Assembly: GCA_046350555.1 (NCBI GenBank)
Contig: JAXMAF010000006.1
Coordinates: 1 to 64,000 of the forward strand
Length of the DNA: 64,000 nt
Origin: JAXMAF01 sp046350555
GTDB lineage: Bacteria; Planctomycetota; Phycisphaerae; Phycisphaerales; SM1A02
Direction: 5' to 3'
Part shown: positions 35,336-44,420 of the stretch, in pieces
How positions within the stretch are numbered: position 1 is the first letter of the stretch
Layout: the number at the start of each line of letters is the position of its first letter
Program-made: the position numbers and the translations under genes
The notes under the pieces: model-generated
The model's database searches: none
The model's input: the letters and a program-made list of their open reading frames with translations, nothing else
What the model was told of the DNA's origin: nothing

Positions 35336-35428
35336 CTGGGCTTGGTTGGGTGGGGAGTTGGGTTGGGCTTGGTCGGGCTGGGCTTGGTTGGGTGGGGCGG
35401 GCTGGGCCGGCCTGGGCTTGGCTGGGCC
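35336..35428 (+). repeat. G-rich TTGGGTGGGG-type repeat, possible quadruplex
   Basis: Runs of three or four G alternate with TT, CT or C (GGGCTTGGTTGGGTGGGG, repeated twice) over 93 bases. They lie between the sigma and anti-sigma genes, on the strand opposite to them. Such runs can form G-quadruplexes, and in the transcript of the minus-strand operon they would read as C-runs. Confidence 0.6.
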
Positions 35429-35458
35429 GCGATCGATCGCGGGAGTCGGGTTCGGGTC

Positions 35459-36073
35459 CTATCGGGTGTCGGTCCCCTCCTCTCCCATCAGGTCGCGAAG
35501 CTTCTTGAGGGCCCGATGGTGTCGCGCCAAGAGCGTTCCGAGCGGCTCGTCGAGCACCTCGGCTATCTCCTTGAAGCCGAGGCCGGCGGCGTGGCGGAGA
35601 TGGATGACGCGCTGGTCCGACGGCGAGAGCTTCGCGATGGCGGCACGGAGCGCGACGATCTCCTCCGGCAGGTCGCTGCCCGGCCGCGACGACGCCGCGG
35701 CATCCGACGTCCTGGAACCGACGATGGCCGCGAGAACGGTGTCATCGGTCGGTGTCGCCTGGCGCGATCGGCGGCGAGCCTCGTCGCGCAGACGGTTCAG
35801 GGCGATTCGAAAGAGCCACGCCTCGAACTTGCCGCCTTCCACATAGGAGCCGATCTTGGCGGCCATCGTGCAGAACGTGCTCTGCGTGATCTCCTCCGCG
35901 AGGTCGGCGTCGCCGCACTGCGCCCGCACGAGCCCGAAGACGCGCGGCGCAAAGTGGCCGACGAGCGCCTTCCACGACGACTGGTCGCCGTCCGCGGCCG
36001 AGCGGAGCAAGGCACCCACGCGCTCCGGATCGAGCGCAGCGTGCGAGGGGAGATCCTTGGGATCGGCGGCCAT
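35459..36073 (-). CDS. ECF-type RNA polymerase sigma factor
   Basis: This 204-residue sigma-70 factor lacks regions 1 and 3. Region 2 (residues 25-95) includes DADLAEEITQSTFCTMAAKI and FEAWLFRIALNRLRDEARRR. Region 4 (about 140-195) has LSPSDQRVIHLRHAAGLGFK followed by the recognition helix EIAEVLDEPLGTLLARHHRA. Start 36073 is chosen for the usual family length. The gene heads a minus-strand run that continues with the putative anti-sigma factor. Confidence 0.9.
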   Translation of the reverse strand: MAADPKDLPSHAALDPERVGALLRSAADGDQSSWKALVGHFAPRVFGLVRAQCGDADLAEEITQSTFCTMAAKIGSYVEGGKFEAWLFRIALNRLRDEARRRSRQATPTDDTVLAAIVGSRTSDAAASSRPGSDLPEEIVALRAAIAKLSPSDQRVIHLRHAAGLGFKEIAEVLDEPLGTLLARHHRALKKLRDLMGEEGTDTR

Positions 36074-36177
36074 GGGCGCGTGGCCGCAGGAGTGTACGTG
36101 CGGCGGGCGTTTGCGGCTGGGTGCGCACGCGGGGTCGGCGACCACCCCGCGCGGCGACGTCCGCGCAGCGCCGATGT

Positions 36178-37911
36178 CTACAGGTCGGTGTCGTCCGGCC
36201 CGCCGCCGTCGCGGAAGCTCTCGACGGGACCGGTGGCTCGCGGCTGTTGGAAGCCGCTGCGCGGCGGTGCGGCGGGGTTGCCGGCGTGTCGGCCGCCGGG
36301 GTGCTCGGGGCCGGGGGTGTTGTGGCCTTGGGCGCCGTAGCTCGCCGGGCTGTAGCCGGCGGGACCGGAGTCGGCGGGACCATGACCGCCGCGGCCGTAC
36401 TCGGGACGTCCCGGCTCGTTTCGACCGGTCGGGGCGTGGCCGTATGCGAGGTTGCCGAAGCGCGTCGTCCCGGAGTCCCAGTGCAGCTTCACCGTTCCGG
36501 TCGGACCGTTGCGCTGCTTGGCGATGATCAACTCCGCGACGCCGATCTTGTCCTGGTTGGCGGCGCTCCAGTGCAGGTCGCCCGCGTGGTAGTAGTCCTC
36601 GCGGTGGAGCATCATGACCACGTCGGCGTCCTGTTCGATCGAGCCGCTCTCGCGCAGGTCGCTCATCCGCGGACGGTGTCCCTCACGCTGCTCCGCGGCG
36701 CGGTTGAGCTGGCTCAGGCAGACGACCGGGACGCGCAGCTCGCGGGCCATCGCCTTCACGCCGCGGCTGATCTCGCTGACCTCGATCTGCCGGCTCTCGA
36801 CCCGCGCGCCGGCCGACATGAGCTGGAGGTAGTCGATGACCACGCACTCGATGTTGAACCGCTCCTTGAGGCGCCGCGCCTTGGAGCGCAACTGAAGCAG
36901 GGTGAGGCCGGGCGTGTCGTCGATGAGGATCGGCGCCTGCGAGAGCTCGCCGCACGCCGCGAGCAGCCGCTGGTAGTCCTCGTTGGTCAGCATGCCGCGC
37001 CGAAAGCGGTGGCCGTCGACGCCGGAGCGCGCGCAGATGAGCCGCTGCACGAGCTGCTGGCGGCTCATCTCGAGCGAGAAGACCGCGACGGGACGGTTCT
37101 CGATGGCGATGTTCTCGGCGAGATTCAGGGCGAGCGCCGTCTTGCCCATCGACGGACGCGCCGCGAGCACGATCAGCTCGCCCGGCTGAAGGCCGCTGGT
37201 CATCTCGTCGAGCTCGTGGTAGCCCGTTCCGACGCCCGTGACGTGGCGGCCCTCGTTCGCCTCGAGTTGTCGCAACGCTTCCTGGAGCAGTTCCGAGAGG
37301 TTCTGCGCCGAGGCCTGCTCCGACTCCTGCGCAATCGCGAAGACCCGGCTCTCCGCGGCCTGAAGAAGTTCGCGGGCGGTGCCGGCCGAGCCGTGGGCGT
37401 CGACGAGGATCTCGCCCGCCGCGTCGATCAGCGACCGGACGATCGCCTTCTCTCGCACCAACCGGGCGTATTCGGAGGCGAACGTCGCCGACGGAACCGA
37501 CTGCGCAAGCTGGATCAGGTAGTCGAGCCCGCCGACCGATTCAAGAAGCGAGCGATCCACGAGCCGCTGATGCAGCGTCACCATGTCGACGGTGCTGTCG
37601 CGGTCGTAGAGCTCGACGAGGTGCCGGTAGATGACGCCGTGGCCCGGACGCGAGAAGTCCTCGGGACCCTTGAGGATCGAGATCACGTCGCCGATGGCGC
37701 GATGGTCCAGCAGCAGCGCGCCGAGCAGCGACATCTCCGCCTCGATCGCGTGCGGCGGCATCGCGTCGATGAGCTTGGCCGCCTCGCCGCGGATCTGCTC
37801 GGGTGTGCGCCCCCGACCGCCGCCGCGAGCGGTGTGATGGCGCAGCGACTCGCGCGACACGATGGTGTCCGCGGGGCCGTCGCCCGCATGGTGGAGTCCG
37901 TTCCGAGGCAT
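36178..37911 (-). CDS. dnaB: Replicative DNA helicase DnaB
   Basis: This 577-residue hexameric helicase has an N-terminal domain beginning MPPHAIEAEMSLLGALLLDH. The RecA-like domain has Walker A ARPSMGKTALALNLA, GELIVLAARPS before it, Walker B CVVIDYLQLMSA, and the motif LSQLNRAAEQREGHRPRMSD followed by LRESGSIEQDADVV. The last 80 residues are a Gly/Pro/His-rich tail absent from typical DnaB (about 450-470 residues) and likely disordered. The start at 37911 (MPRNGLHH) is favoured over 37950. The gene is followed by the sigma factor operon on the same strand after a gap of about 105 bases. Confidence 0.95.
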   Translation of the reverse strand: MPRNGLHHAGDGPADTIVSRESLRHHTARGGGRGRTPEQIRGEAAKLIDAMPPHAIEAEMSLLGALLLDHRAIGDVISILKGPEDFSRPGHGVIYRHLVELYDRDSTVDMVTLHQRLVDRSLLESVGGLDYLIQLAQSVPSATFASEYARLVREKAIVRSLIDAAGEILVDAHGSAGTARELLQAAESRVFAIAQESEQASAQNLSELLQEALRQLEANEGRHVTGVGTGYHELDEMTSGLQPGELIVLAARPSMGKTALALNLAENIAIENRPVAVFSLEMSRQQLVQRLICARSGVDGHRFRRGMLTNEDYQRLLAACGELSQAPILIDDTPGLTLLQLRSKARRLKERFNIECVVIDYLQLMSAGARVESRQIEVSEISRGVKAMARELRVPVVCLSQLNRAAEQREGHRPRMSDLRESGSIEQDADVVMMLHREDYYHAGDLHWSAANQDKIGVAELIIAKQRNGPTGTVKLHWDSGTTRFGNLAYGHAPTGRNEPGRPEYGRGGHGPADSGPAGYSPASYGAQGHNTPGPEHPGGRHAGNPAAPPRSGFQQPRATGPVESFRDGGGPDDTDL

Positions 37912-38008
37912 GGAGATGTCATACCGCACATCACGTCGCGTGCGGCGCAATCGTCAGTTCGTCCCGAATCAACGCTCCTTCGATCGCCGCCGGTGAACCC
38001 CGAGCAGA

Positions 38009-38323
38009 TCAGCGTTCGCCGCGCACCGTTCGCCGTCGGGGCTCGTCGACCTGCGACTTCATCAGCCGTCCAACCTTGAACTTGACCGTCTTCTTCGCCG
38101 GAACGTCGACTCGCTCCAGCGTCTTCGGATTCTGGGCCACGCGCGGCGCCCGCTCCTTGATCTCGAAGACGCCAAAGTCGCGCAGCTCCAGCCGGCGGCC
38201 GTTGGAGAGCTCCTCGATCACGGTGTCGAGGAACGCCTGGACCGTCTTCTTCACCATCGACCGCTTCTGCCGCGTGTCCTCGGCGATCCGGTCGATCAGT
38301 TCCTTCTTGGTCGTCGTGTTCAT
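38009..38323 (-). CDS. HU/IHF family DNA-binding protein
   Basis: This 104-residue nucleoid protein starts MNTTTKKELIDRIAEDTRQK and contains VQAFLDTVIEELSNGRRLEL, RDFGVFEIKERAPRVAQNPK (the DNA-bending arm) and VPAKKTVKFKVGRLMK. The sequence does not decide between HU and IHF, and a short basic tail extends the family's usual 90 residues. The longer in-frame start at 38446 is rejected because the family begins at the MNTTTKKEL segment. Confidence 0.92.
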   Translation of the reverse strand: MNTTTKKELIDRIAEDTRQKRSMVKKTVQAFLDTVIEELSNGRRLELRDFGVFEIKERAPRVAQNPKTLERVDVPAKKTVKFKVGRLMKSQVDEPRRRTVRGER

Positions 38324-38475
38324 CGTCGAAGGCACCCAGAAGTGGCCAGTCCGAAGCCGCGCCGATCGGCTCGCAACGATCGCCCGCACAGCAGGGCAGC
38401 GTATCGCCCCGAGGTCTCCCTGGTCAAGCACAACTTCCGCGATCACAAGCGGTTAGCGCCGTCCCAGCGGCGCGA

Positions 38476-40047
38476 TCATGCACGATCCGGAGGCGTTCGT
38501 GGGCGATTGCCCTCCGTCGCCCGCCCCGCCTCGACCTGGAGCATGCGGTTGATGACGTCGCGACTGCCCAGCCCCGGTCGGTGTGTCAGCACGCGAAGCT
38601 CGATTCCCAGCTCGGCAGCGACATCCCGTTCGTTGATTTCCTCGGGCCGGTAGTCGCCGCCCTTGACGTAGACGTCGGGGCGCACCTCGCGGATGAGCGC
38701 CTCGGCGGTCGGCTCCGGGAAGATGGTCACATAGTCGACGCAGCCCAGCTCGGAGAGGATCTCGACGCGCTCGATGGCGCTGAAGATCGGTCGGCCCGGC
38801 CCCTTCTGCCGACGCACCTCCTCATCGGCATTGACGCCGACCACGAGCACGTCGCCGATCGCCCTCGCCTCGCGGAGATAGGCGACGTGACCGGCGTGGA
38901 TCACGTCGAAGCCGCCGTTGGTGAGCACGATGCGCGCCCCGTTCTGGCGATGGACGGCGATCTCCACAAGCAGCTCGTCGCGCGATCGCAGCTTTCCGGA
39001 GAGCCCGCCGGCGAGGCGCAACAGCTCGCGCTGCACCTTCACGAAGGGAATCGGCTGGGCGCCGAAGACCTCGACCTCGAGCCCCGCGGCGGCGTTGGCG
39101 AAGCGGACCGCATCGCGCCATGGAATGCCGTTGGCCCGCGCACCGGCGAGGGCGGCGAGCACCATGTCGCCGGCGCCGGTGACGTCGTAGACCTGGCGGG
39201 CCACCGTCGGCAGGTGAACGGCCTCGCCGTTGCGCACCTCGAGGAAGGCGCCGTGGCGATCGAGCGTCAGCACCACGACGTCGAGCGCGAGATCCTCGAG
39301 CAGCTTGCGGGCGAGGCCGGCGTTGTGCAGCTCCGAGGCGTCGATGGGCGTCTCCATCCCCGTGGCGAGCTCGGCCTCGGACCGGTTCGGCGTGATGACC
39401 GTGGCGTGACGGTACTTCGCATAGCTCTCGATCGCGGCGGGATCGACGAGGATCTCCTTGCCGGCGCGACGGCACAGGCCGATGAGACCCTCGCACAGCC
39501 GCGGCGTGCAGACGCCCTTGTTGTAGTCCTCGAGACAGACCACGTCGGCGTCCACGAGGCGTCGATCCAGGTGGGCGAGGAGCCGTTCGACGAGATCGGC
39601 CGCCAGCGGCTCGCGCGACTCGTGGTCGACGCGGAACATCTTCTGGGGATGGCGATGCTGGGCCAGGCCGATGAGGCTGCGCTTGACGGTCGTCGGGCGC
39701 GTCGGATCGGCGATGAGGCCGTCGACGCCGCAGCCCGCCGCGCCCAGCCGGGCGCGCAGGATCGACGCCTCGCCGTCGGCGCCGACCACGCCGACGCACT
39801 CGACCTCGCCGCGCAGGCCGCGCAGGCAGAGCGCGACGTTGCTCGCCCCGCCCGGCGTCTCCTCGGTGCTCACCGCCGAGAGCACCGGCACGGGAGCGTC
39901 GGGGCTCAGCCGTTCCGCAGCGCCGTAGACGTGCTGATCGAGCATGAAGTCGCCCACGACCAGCGCCCGGAACGGTCGGTAGTTGGCGAGGCGGCTTGAG
40001 GAGCGAAGGCATGGGCGATGGTCGTTATCGGTTCGTTCCGCGAGCAT
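38476..40047 (-). CDS. hldE: Bifunctional heptose kinase/adenylyltransferase HldE
   Basis: This 523-residue enzyme makes ADP-activated heptose for LPS core. The N-terminal PfkB-type kinase (residues 20-345) shows ALVVGDFMLDQHVYGAAERL, GGASNVALCLRGL and VTGAGDMVLAALAGA with the catalytic Asp. The C-terminal nucleotidyltransferase has LTNGGFDVIHAGHVAYLREA, VVGVNADEEVRRQKG and VKGGDYRPEEIN. Start 40047 is chosen; upstream in-frame codons come from repeat sequence. It is the last gene of the minus-strand LPS cluster and overlaps the end of lpxK. Confidence 0.93.
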   Translation of the reverse strand: MLAERTDNDHRPCLRSSSRLANYRPFRALVVGDFMLDQHVYGAAERLSPDAPVPVLSAVSTEETPGGASNVALCLRGLRGEVECVGVVGADGEASILRARLGAAGCGVDGLIADPTRPTTVKRSLIGLAQHRHPQKMFRVDHESREPLAADLVERLLAHLDRRLVDADVVCLEDYNKGVCTPRLCEGLIGLCRRAGKEILVDPAAIESYAKYRHATVITPNRSEAELATGMETPIDASELHNAGLARKLLEDLALDVVVLTLDRHGAFLEVRNGEAVHLPTVARQVYDVTGAGDMVLAALAGARANGIPWRDAVRFANAAAGLEVEVFGAQPIPFVKVQRELLRLAGGLSGKLRSRDELLVEIAVHRQNGARIVLTNGGFDVIHAGHVAYLREARAIGDVLVVGVNADEEVRRQKGPGRPIFSAIERVEILSELGCVDYVTIFPEPTAEALIREVRPDVYVKGGDYRPEEINERDVAAELGIELRVLTHRPGLGSRDVINRMLQVEAGRATEGNRPRTPPDRA

Positions 40048-41494
40048 CGATGCAGGACGCGGGGCCGACGGATCGTCGTTGAGACTCGTGGAGCGACCAG
40101 GTTGATGGTGCGGGCACGTCGCGACGGGAATTCGGAATGAGGAGTCGGGGACACGCACGAAAGTCGAAGGGTACCCGCAGAGTCACCTTGGTCGACGCGG
40201 CAAGTCTGAGATCTGAGGTCTGAGATCTGGTCTGAGACAGAATCGGGAGCCGATGCCATGCGACGCGGCGCTCGCGCCCGCAGGGCAGCGCACAGGCCTT
40301 CGTGAACGCCATCCCCCGCCCCCGCCACGCCTCGACGATCCGCGTTTCCCAGCGCTCGCCGCCGGCGACCGGCTCGACGTCGAGCCATGGCACCACGATG
40401 GGCATCCCGGCGAGCCCTCGGCGAGGTTCGCAGCGGCGCCGAGCACCTCGCGCACGCTTGACCCAGTCCTTGCCGTCGTGACGAGGGCGTCGGCGCCGGC
40501 GGCCCGGCATCGCTCGACGGCGCGGGCATGAGCGTCGTAGCGCTTGGTGGTCGCGCGCGGGCACGTCGGCGACGACGCGTGCGCCGGCGCGGCGCAACGA
40601 ATCGTGCACACCCGACGGATTGGCGATGCCGAGCACGACGCCGACGCGCCGGCCGGAGAGCCAGCTCGTGGGCTCGGACCGAGTCGCGTGCCACGCGGCA
40701 GCCGAGCCGTCGTCCACCCGATCGTCGCCCTTGGACCGATCGACTCGGTTTCCCGCGCCTCCATCCCCTCCATCGTTCTCCTTGTCGTGCGCTGGAATGG
40801 CCGCCCCCGCATGCAGCTCCAGGCCGCGCCACACGTGCCGGAACCAGGCGAGCGGCGCCTTCCCGTGGAGCGCTTCGATCGCCGCGGCGAGCGCGTCGTC
40901 CACGCCGTCCGCATGGGTGACGATCACGCCGTCCGCGCGGGCGAGCAGCGCGGCTCGCGCAGCGGTCCGCAGGGAAGGATCGCCTCGTCGAGGCATGGCC
41001 GCCGTCGGTCCACGAGCACCAGGTCGAGATCGCGATGCAGCGCGCGATGTTGGAAGCCGTCGTCCAGGACGACGACGTCGAGCGCGACGGCGGCGAAACC
41101 GCCGGTGCGCCCGGTCGGCGCGTCACCGCGGTTCGCCTCGCGGGCGCGCCCGAGCATCGCCGAGATGGTCGCGAATCGATCCGCGCCTGCGGCGATCGGC
41201 ACATTCGAGCACGTCGCGATACTCGATCACTTCGTCGGCTCGCTGCGGATCGTCGCTTCCGTAGCCGCGCAGGGCGATCATCGGCGAAGACGCCCGGCGC
41301 GCAGGCGATGCGCTGGTCAGGCCACCATCGGCGTCTTGCCGGTGCCGCCGACGACGATGTTGCCGACGGCGATGACCGGGATCCCGACGCGGCGCCCCCG
41401 GCCGCCGCGATCAGGCGGTTACGCCGCATACAGCCGCGCCCGTACGCCCGGGCGAGCGGCGCCGCCGGCCGGCCCAGGCGGCGCGGCTGGCCAT
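40025..41494 (-). pseudogene. lpxK: Tetraacyldisaccharide 4'-kinase LpxK, multiple frameshifts
   Basis: LpxK phosphorylates the 4' position of the lipid A precursor at the inner membrane. Diagnostic pieces occur in different minus frames. PLARAYGRGCMRRNRLI is near 41450, and ALRGYGSDDPQRADEVIEY near 41240. VVVLDDGFQHRALHRDLDLV is near 41070, followed by a long intact segment ARADGVIVTHADGVDDALAA ... VGVVLGIANPSGVHDSLRRA (about 40930-40600), ADALVTT (about 40490) and GMPIVVPWLDVEPVAGGERW (about 40400). At least five indels are needed. ATG 41494 follows the stop of the preceding gene. Indel errors or decay are both possible. Confidence 0.8.
40117..40240. repeat. Heptanucleotide repeats at the lpxK/hldE junction
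   Basis: Two short runs are present. One near 40126-40151 reads GGGAATTCGGAATGAGGAGT-type units. The second (40204-40238) is TCTGAGA, TCTGAGG, TCTGAGA, TCTGGTC, TGAGA. Both share the 7-base period seen elsewhere but differ in unit sequence. They overlap the C-terminal codons of the frameshifted lpxK. Confidence 0.6.
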
Positions 41495-42010
41495 TCAGCG
41501 CTCCTCCGCCCGTTCGGGCGGCGATCGATCCTCGACCGCCGCCGTCCGGTCGGCGGCGCGGCGACGATCCTTCCGACGTCGCGCCCGTCGACGCGACGAT
41601 CCGCGCGGTTGCGGCTCCCGGCACCGGCAACCACGCGGCGCCGAGGTGGCGAGCGCATCGGCGGCGGCGCTGGACTCCGCGGCCTGCTCGGCCGCGTGCA
41701 GGCGGAAGCTGTTCATGGCGTCGAGCACCGCCGCGCCGACCACCGCGGCGAGCAGCAGCAGGGCGAGGGACCACGTCTGCGCGTAGCGGCGCGGATCGAC
41801 CGACGGGTCGACGAAGCTCAACCCGCTGACGATCGTCGGCACCAGCATCAGGCCCAGGATGAACGAGAAGCGACGGATCGCGCGCCGGCTGCGCGGCACG
41901 CCCGCCCGACCTTCCCACCACCAGAGCCAGCCCAGCGCGACTCCTGCGACCGCGGCCGACGGGACCGTCACCGACGGCGACACGTGCACGGCGGCGAGGA
42001 GAGGCGTCAC
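41495..42010 (-). CDS. Small membrane protein of the LPS cluster
   Basis: This is a 171-residue protein from GTG 42010, which overlaps the TGA of maf (GTGA). Three or four hydrophobic segments are visible (TVPSAAVAGVALGWLWWW, SFILGLMLVPTIVSGLSFV, WSLALLLLAAVVGAAVLD), followed by an Arg-rich tail. I do not recognise a family. The tail may be out of frame because this part of the window has many indels. Its place between maf and lpxK suggests a shared operon only. Confidence 0.5.
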   Translation of the reverse strand: MTPLLAAVHVSPSVTVPSAAVAGVALGWLWWWEGRAGVPRSRRAIRRFSFILGLMLVPTIVSGLSFVDPSVDPRRYAQTWSLALLLLAAVVGAAVLDAMNSFRLHAAEQAAESSAAADALATSAPRGCRCREPQPRGSSRRRARRRKDRRRAADRTAAVEDRSPPERAEER

Positions 42011-42886
42011 CGGCACGACGACGCCTCCCCCGCGACCTTGAGGCGGCGCAGGATCGGTCCGAGAGCATGCAAGTCCGGTCACGCTCGTCGAGTCGCCGTG
42101 GCAGCGCGCGGCCATCCAGCGCTCAACCGCTCGACGAAGTTGTACCCGCCGGCCTTGCCCCGCCACCGATCGCTGCACGTATTCGGCGATCTCGTCCTCG
42201 AGAGGAAGTTGGCGGGTTCCAAAGGCGCGACGCCGTCGACGCCCGGGCGACGCCGCGCCGGCCTCGTCTCGGCCCAGGCTCGACCGTCGCCACATCGAGC
42301 AGCAGCACGCGGCGGCTCCACCCGCGCGTCAGACGCTCTTCACGCTCTTCAACGGCTCAGGCCCGCCGACCTCGCGTCGCTCGCGGTGCACTCCGCCCGC
42401 GTCGAGCACGCAGACGCCGGTCACGACGCGATACGCGGCCGGCGAAGGCGCGGAGGATCGCCGCCGCTCGTCGGCGTCGGCGACTTGCCGATCGCCTTGC
42501 CGTCGAGATCCGCAGACGGTGTCCGCCGCGACCAGCCAGCGCGGTGCGCCGGCCTCGGCGAGTGCACCGCGCCGCCACAGCAATTCGCACACCCGCGCCG
42601 CCTTGAACCACGCCATCGCCATGCACCACGCGGCGGGCGTCGCGCCGCGCGACGGAATCGACGCGTCATCGATGTCGCTCTCCGCCACGCGCACGTCGAA
42701 GCCCGCCTCGGCGAGCAGCTCGCGCCGGCGCGGCGAGGCGCTCGCGAGCCAGATCGGCGCCCGCGGCGAATCGGCGGCGCTGGTCGCCCCGGCGCCCCCG
42801 ATCGCGTCGACGTTCCCCATCGCCCTGGCTTCGTCCATCGTGCTGGCTGCGTCAGGAGGATCCACGGCGCCGCGCGACATCAGCAT
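42007..42886 (-). pseudogene. maf: Maf nucleotide pyrophosphatase, multiple frameshifts
   Basis: Maf proteins hydrolyse non-canonical nucleoside triphosphates. The N-terminus is clear (IWLASASPRRRELLAEAGFD, then WLVAADTVC near 42520). After that, family pieces appear in changing frames: DLDGKAIGKSP (about 42505), RILRAFAGRV (about 42450), YRVVTGVCVLDAGG (about 42410-42440), RWRGKAGGYNFVERLSAGWP (about 42110-42170) and a C-terminus ALGPILRRLKVAGEASSCR ending at the TGA at 42007-42009. About five indels are needed to read it through. The start overlaps the end of the heptosyltransferase gene. Confidence 0.75.
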
Positions 42887-44064
42887 GAATCCCGCGCCAG
42901 CGCCGACGCCTCCGGACCGCCGACCTCGCTCGTCTCGCGACTGCCGCGTCCCGCGGCGCGCGACGGCTCCCGCGACTCGCCCGCGCGTCCGACGGTCGCC
43001 GTGCCGTCCGCGGGCGACGTTCCGCACAGGGCGACATCGAGCCGCGCAAGCACCTCGTCGACGCCGATGCGGGCCATGATCGCGCCCGCCGCGCGATCGT
43101 CCTTGAAGCTCACGCCCTGTTCGTCGTCGCGCAGCGCGGGTCGCACGACGGACTCCTCGCGACCGTACGGACCAACCCGCGCCGGATCGGTCGGGCCGAA
43201 GAGGCCGATGAGCGGACGACCGAATCCGACGGCCATGTGCAGCGGCGCCGAGTCGTTGGCGATCACCAATCCCGCCTCGGAGACAAGCCCCAGCGTGTGC
43301 GCGACGCTGGTCCGTCCGACCAGGTTCACGACATGCGCGGCCTGCGGTCCGCGCGGCAGCGCGGCGGCGACCTGGGCGCGTTCGTTCGGCGAACCAATGA
43401 AGAAGATCCTGCGGAACCCGCGATCGACCAGCGGCCCGACGAGCGCCGCCCAGCGTTCCGCGGGCCAGCGCTTGCCGAACCAGCGGCTGGTCGGCGCCAG
43501 GACGGCGTACGCCTTGTCCTCGAAGCGAAGGTGTCGCCGGAGCCGCTCCAGCCAGAGCCGGGCCTCGGGCGGCGCGACGAGCCGCATGTCGGCGATCGGC
43601 GTGGCCCCCTCCGCAGCCGCGAGGGCCAGCATCCGGTCAACGGTGTGCAGCCGTGGCGGCACGTCATGCCGGACGGTGTAGCCGAGCCACCCCGCCTCGC
43701 GGGCATCCGCGAACCCGACGCGCCGCGGAGCGCCGGTCGACCAGGCGATCAGCCCGCTTCGGCCGAGTCCCTGGCAATCGAGGACCAGGTCGTAGCGGCT
43801 CTTCCGCAGGGCGGCCGCCCAGCGCCAGAGGTCGGCAAGCACCTGTGGGCTGCGCCAGAACTGTCCGAACCGACCTCGCGGGAAGCCAACGGCGTTGGAG
43901 AGCCCGGGATGGGCCGAGATGACTGGCACATACGCGTCGTTCACCACCCAGTCGATCCGGGCCTCGGGAAACGCCGCGCGAAGGCTCGCCAAGACCGGCA
44001 CCGTGCGGCAGACATCCCCCAAGGCGCTGGGGCGGATCAGGAGGATGCGGGCGAAGTCCGGCAT
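42880..44064 (-). CDS. Glycosyltransferase family 9, heptosyltransferase-like
   Basis: This 394-residue cytoplasmic enzyme adds heptose to the LPS inner core or lipid A. It opens ARILLIRPSALGDVCRTVPV with the family's SALGD loop. Later motifs are YDLVLDCQGLGRSGLIAW, SRWFGKRWPAERWAALV, VNLVGRTSVAHTLGLVSEAG and VIANDSAPLHMAVGFGRPLI with GLFGPTDPARVGPYG, the GT9 donor-binding signature. The C-terminal 50 residues are Arg/Ser-rich and lie outside the family. It is the first gene of the minus-strand LPS cluster. WaaC and WaaF types are not separable here. Confidence 0.88.
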   Translation of the reverse strand: MPDFARILLIRPSALGDVCRTVPVLASLRAAFPEARIDWVVNDAYVPVISAHPGLSNAVGFPRGRFGQFWRSPQVLADLWRWAAALRKSRYDLVLDCQGLGRSGLIAWSTGAPRRVGFADAREAGWLGYTVRHDVPPRLHTVDRMLALAAAEGATPIADMRLVAPPEARLWLERLRRHLRFEDKAYAVLAPTSRWFGKRWPAERWAALVGPLVDRGFRRIFFIGSPNERAQVAAALPRGPQAAHVVNLVGRTSVAHTLGLVSEAGLVIANDSAPLHMAVGFGRPLIGLFGPTDPARVGPYGREESVVRPALRDDEQGVSFKDDRAAGAIMARIGVDEVLARLDVALCGTSPADGTATVGRAGESREPSRAAGRGSRETSEVGGPEASALARDSC

Positions 44065-44420
44065 GCAACGGTCCGCACAAGGCGGCGATCACCCCAGTAT
44101 AAGTGGTTCGGGGCCATGCCCTTGGATGCGGAGCCCGGACAGCTCGCTGGATCCGCAACCCGCCAGCCCCCGTATCGGACCTTGGCGACGCGTGCGCAGC
44201 CGTCCCCAGCAGTTGGCAACCGGACCCCCGACGGGGTCGCACCGGTTGACACCTCTCGCACGTCTTCGTCACACTTCCGGATGCTGGCGCACGTCGTCGG
44301 TGCCGAGCGCACCGTTGACACCGCCGGCATCACGGACGGTTCGCCGGCCATCGGCAGGGCCGTCATCCGCATCGGTCGGATCGTCCTCGTTTCAGCCCGC
44401 ACGATCGCACCCGTTCATCC

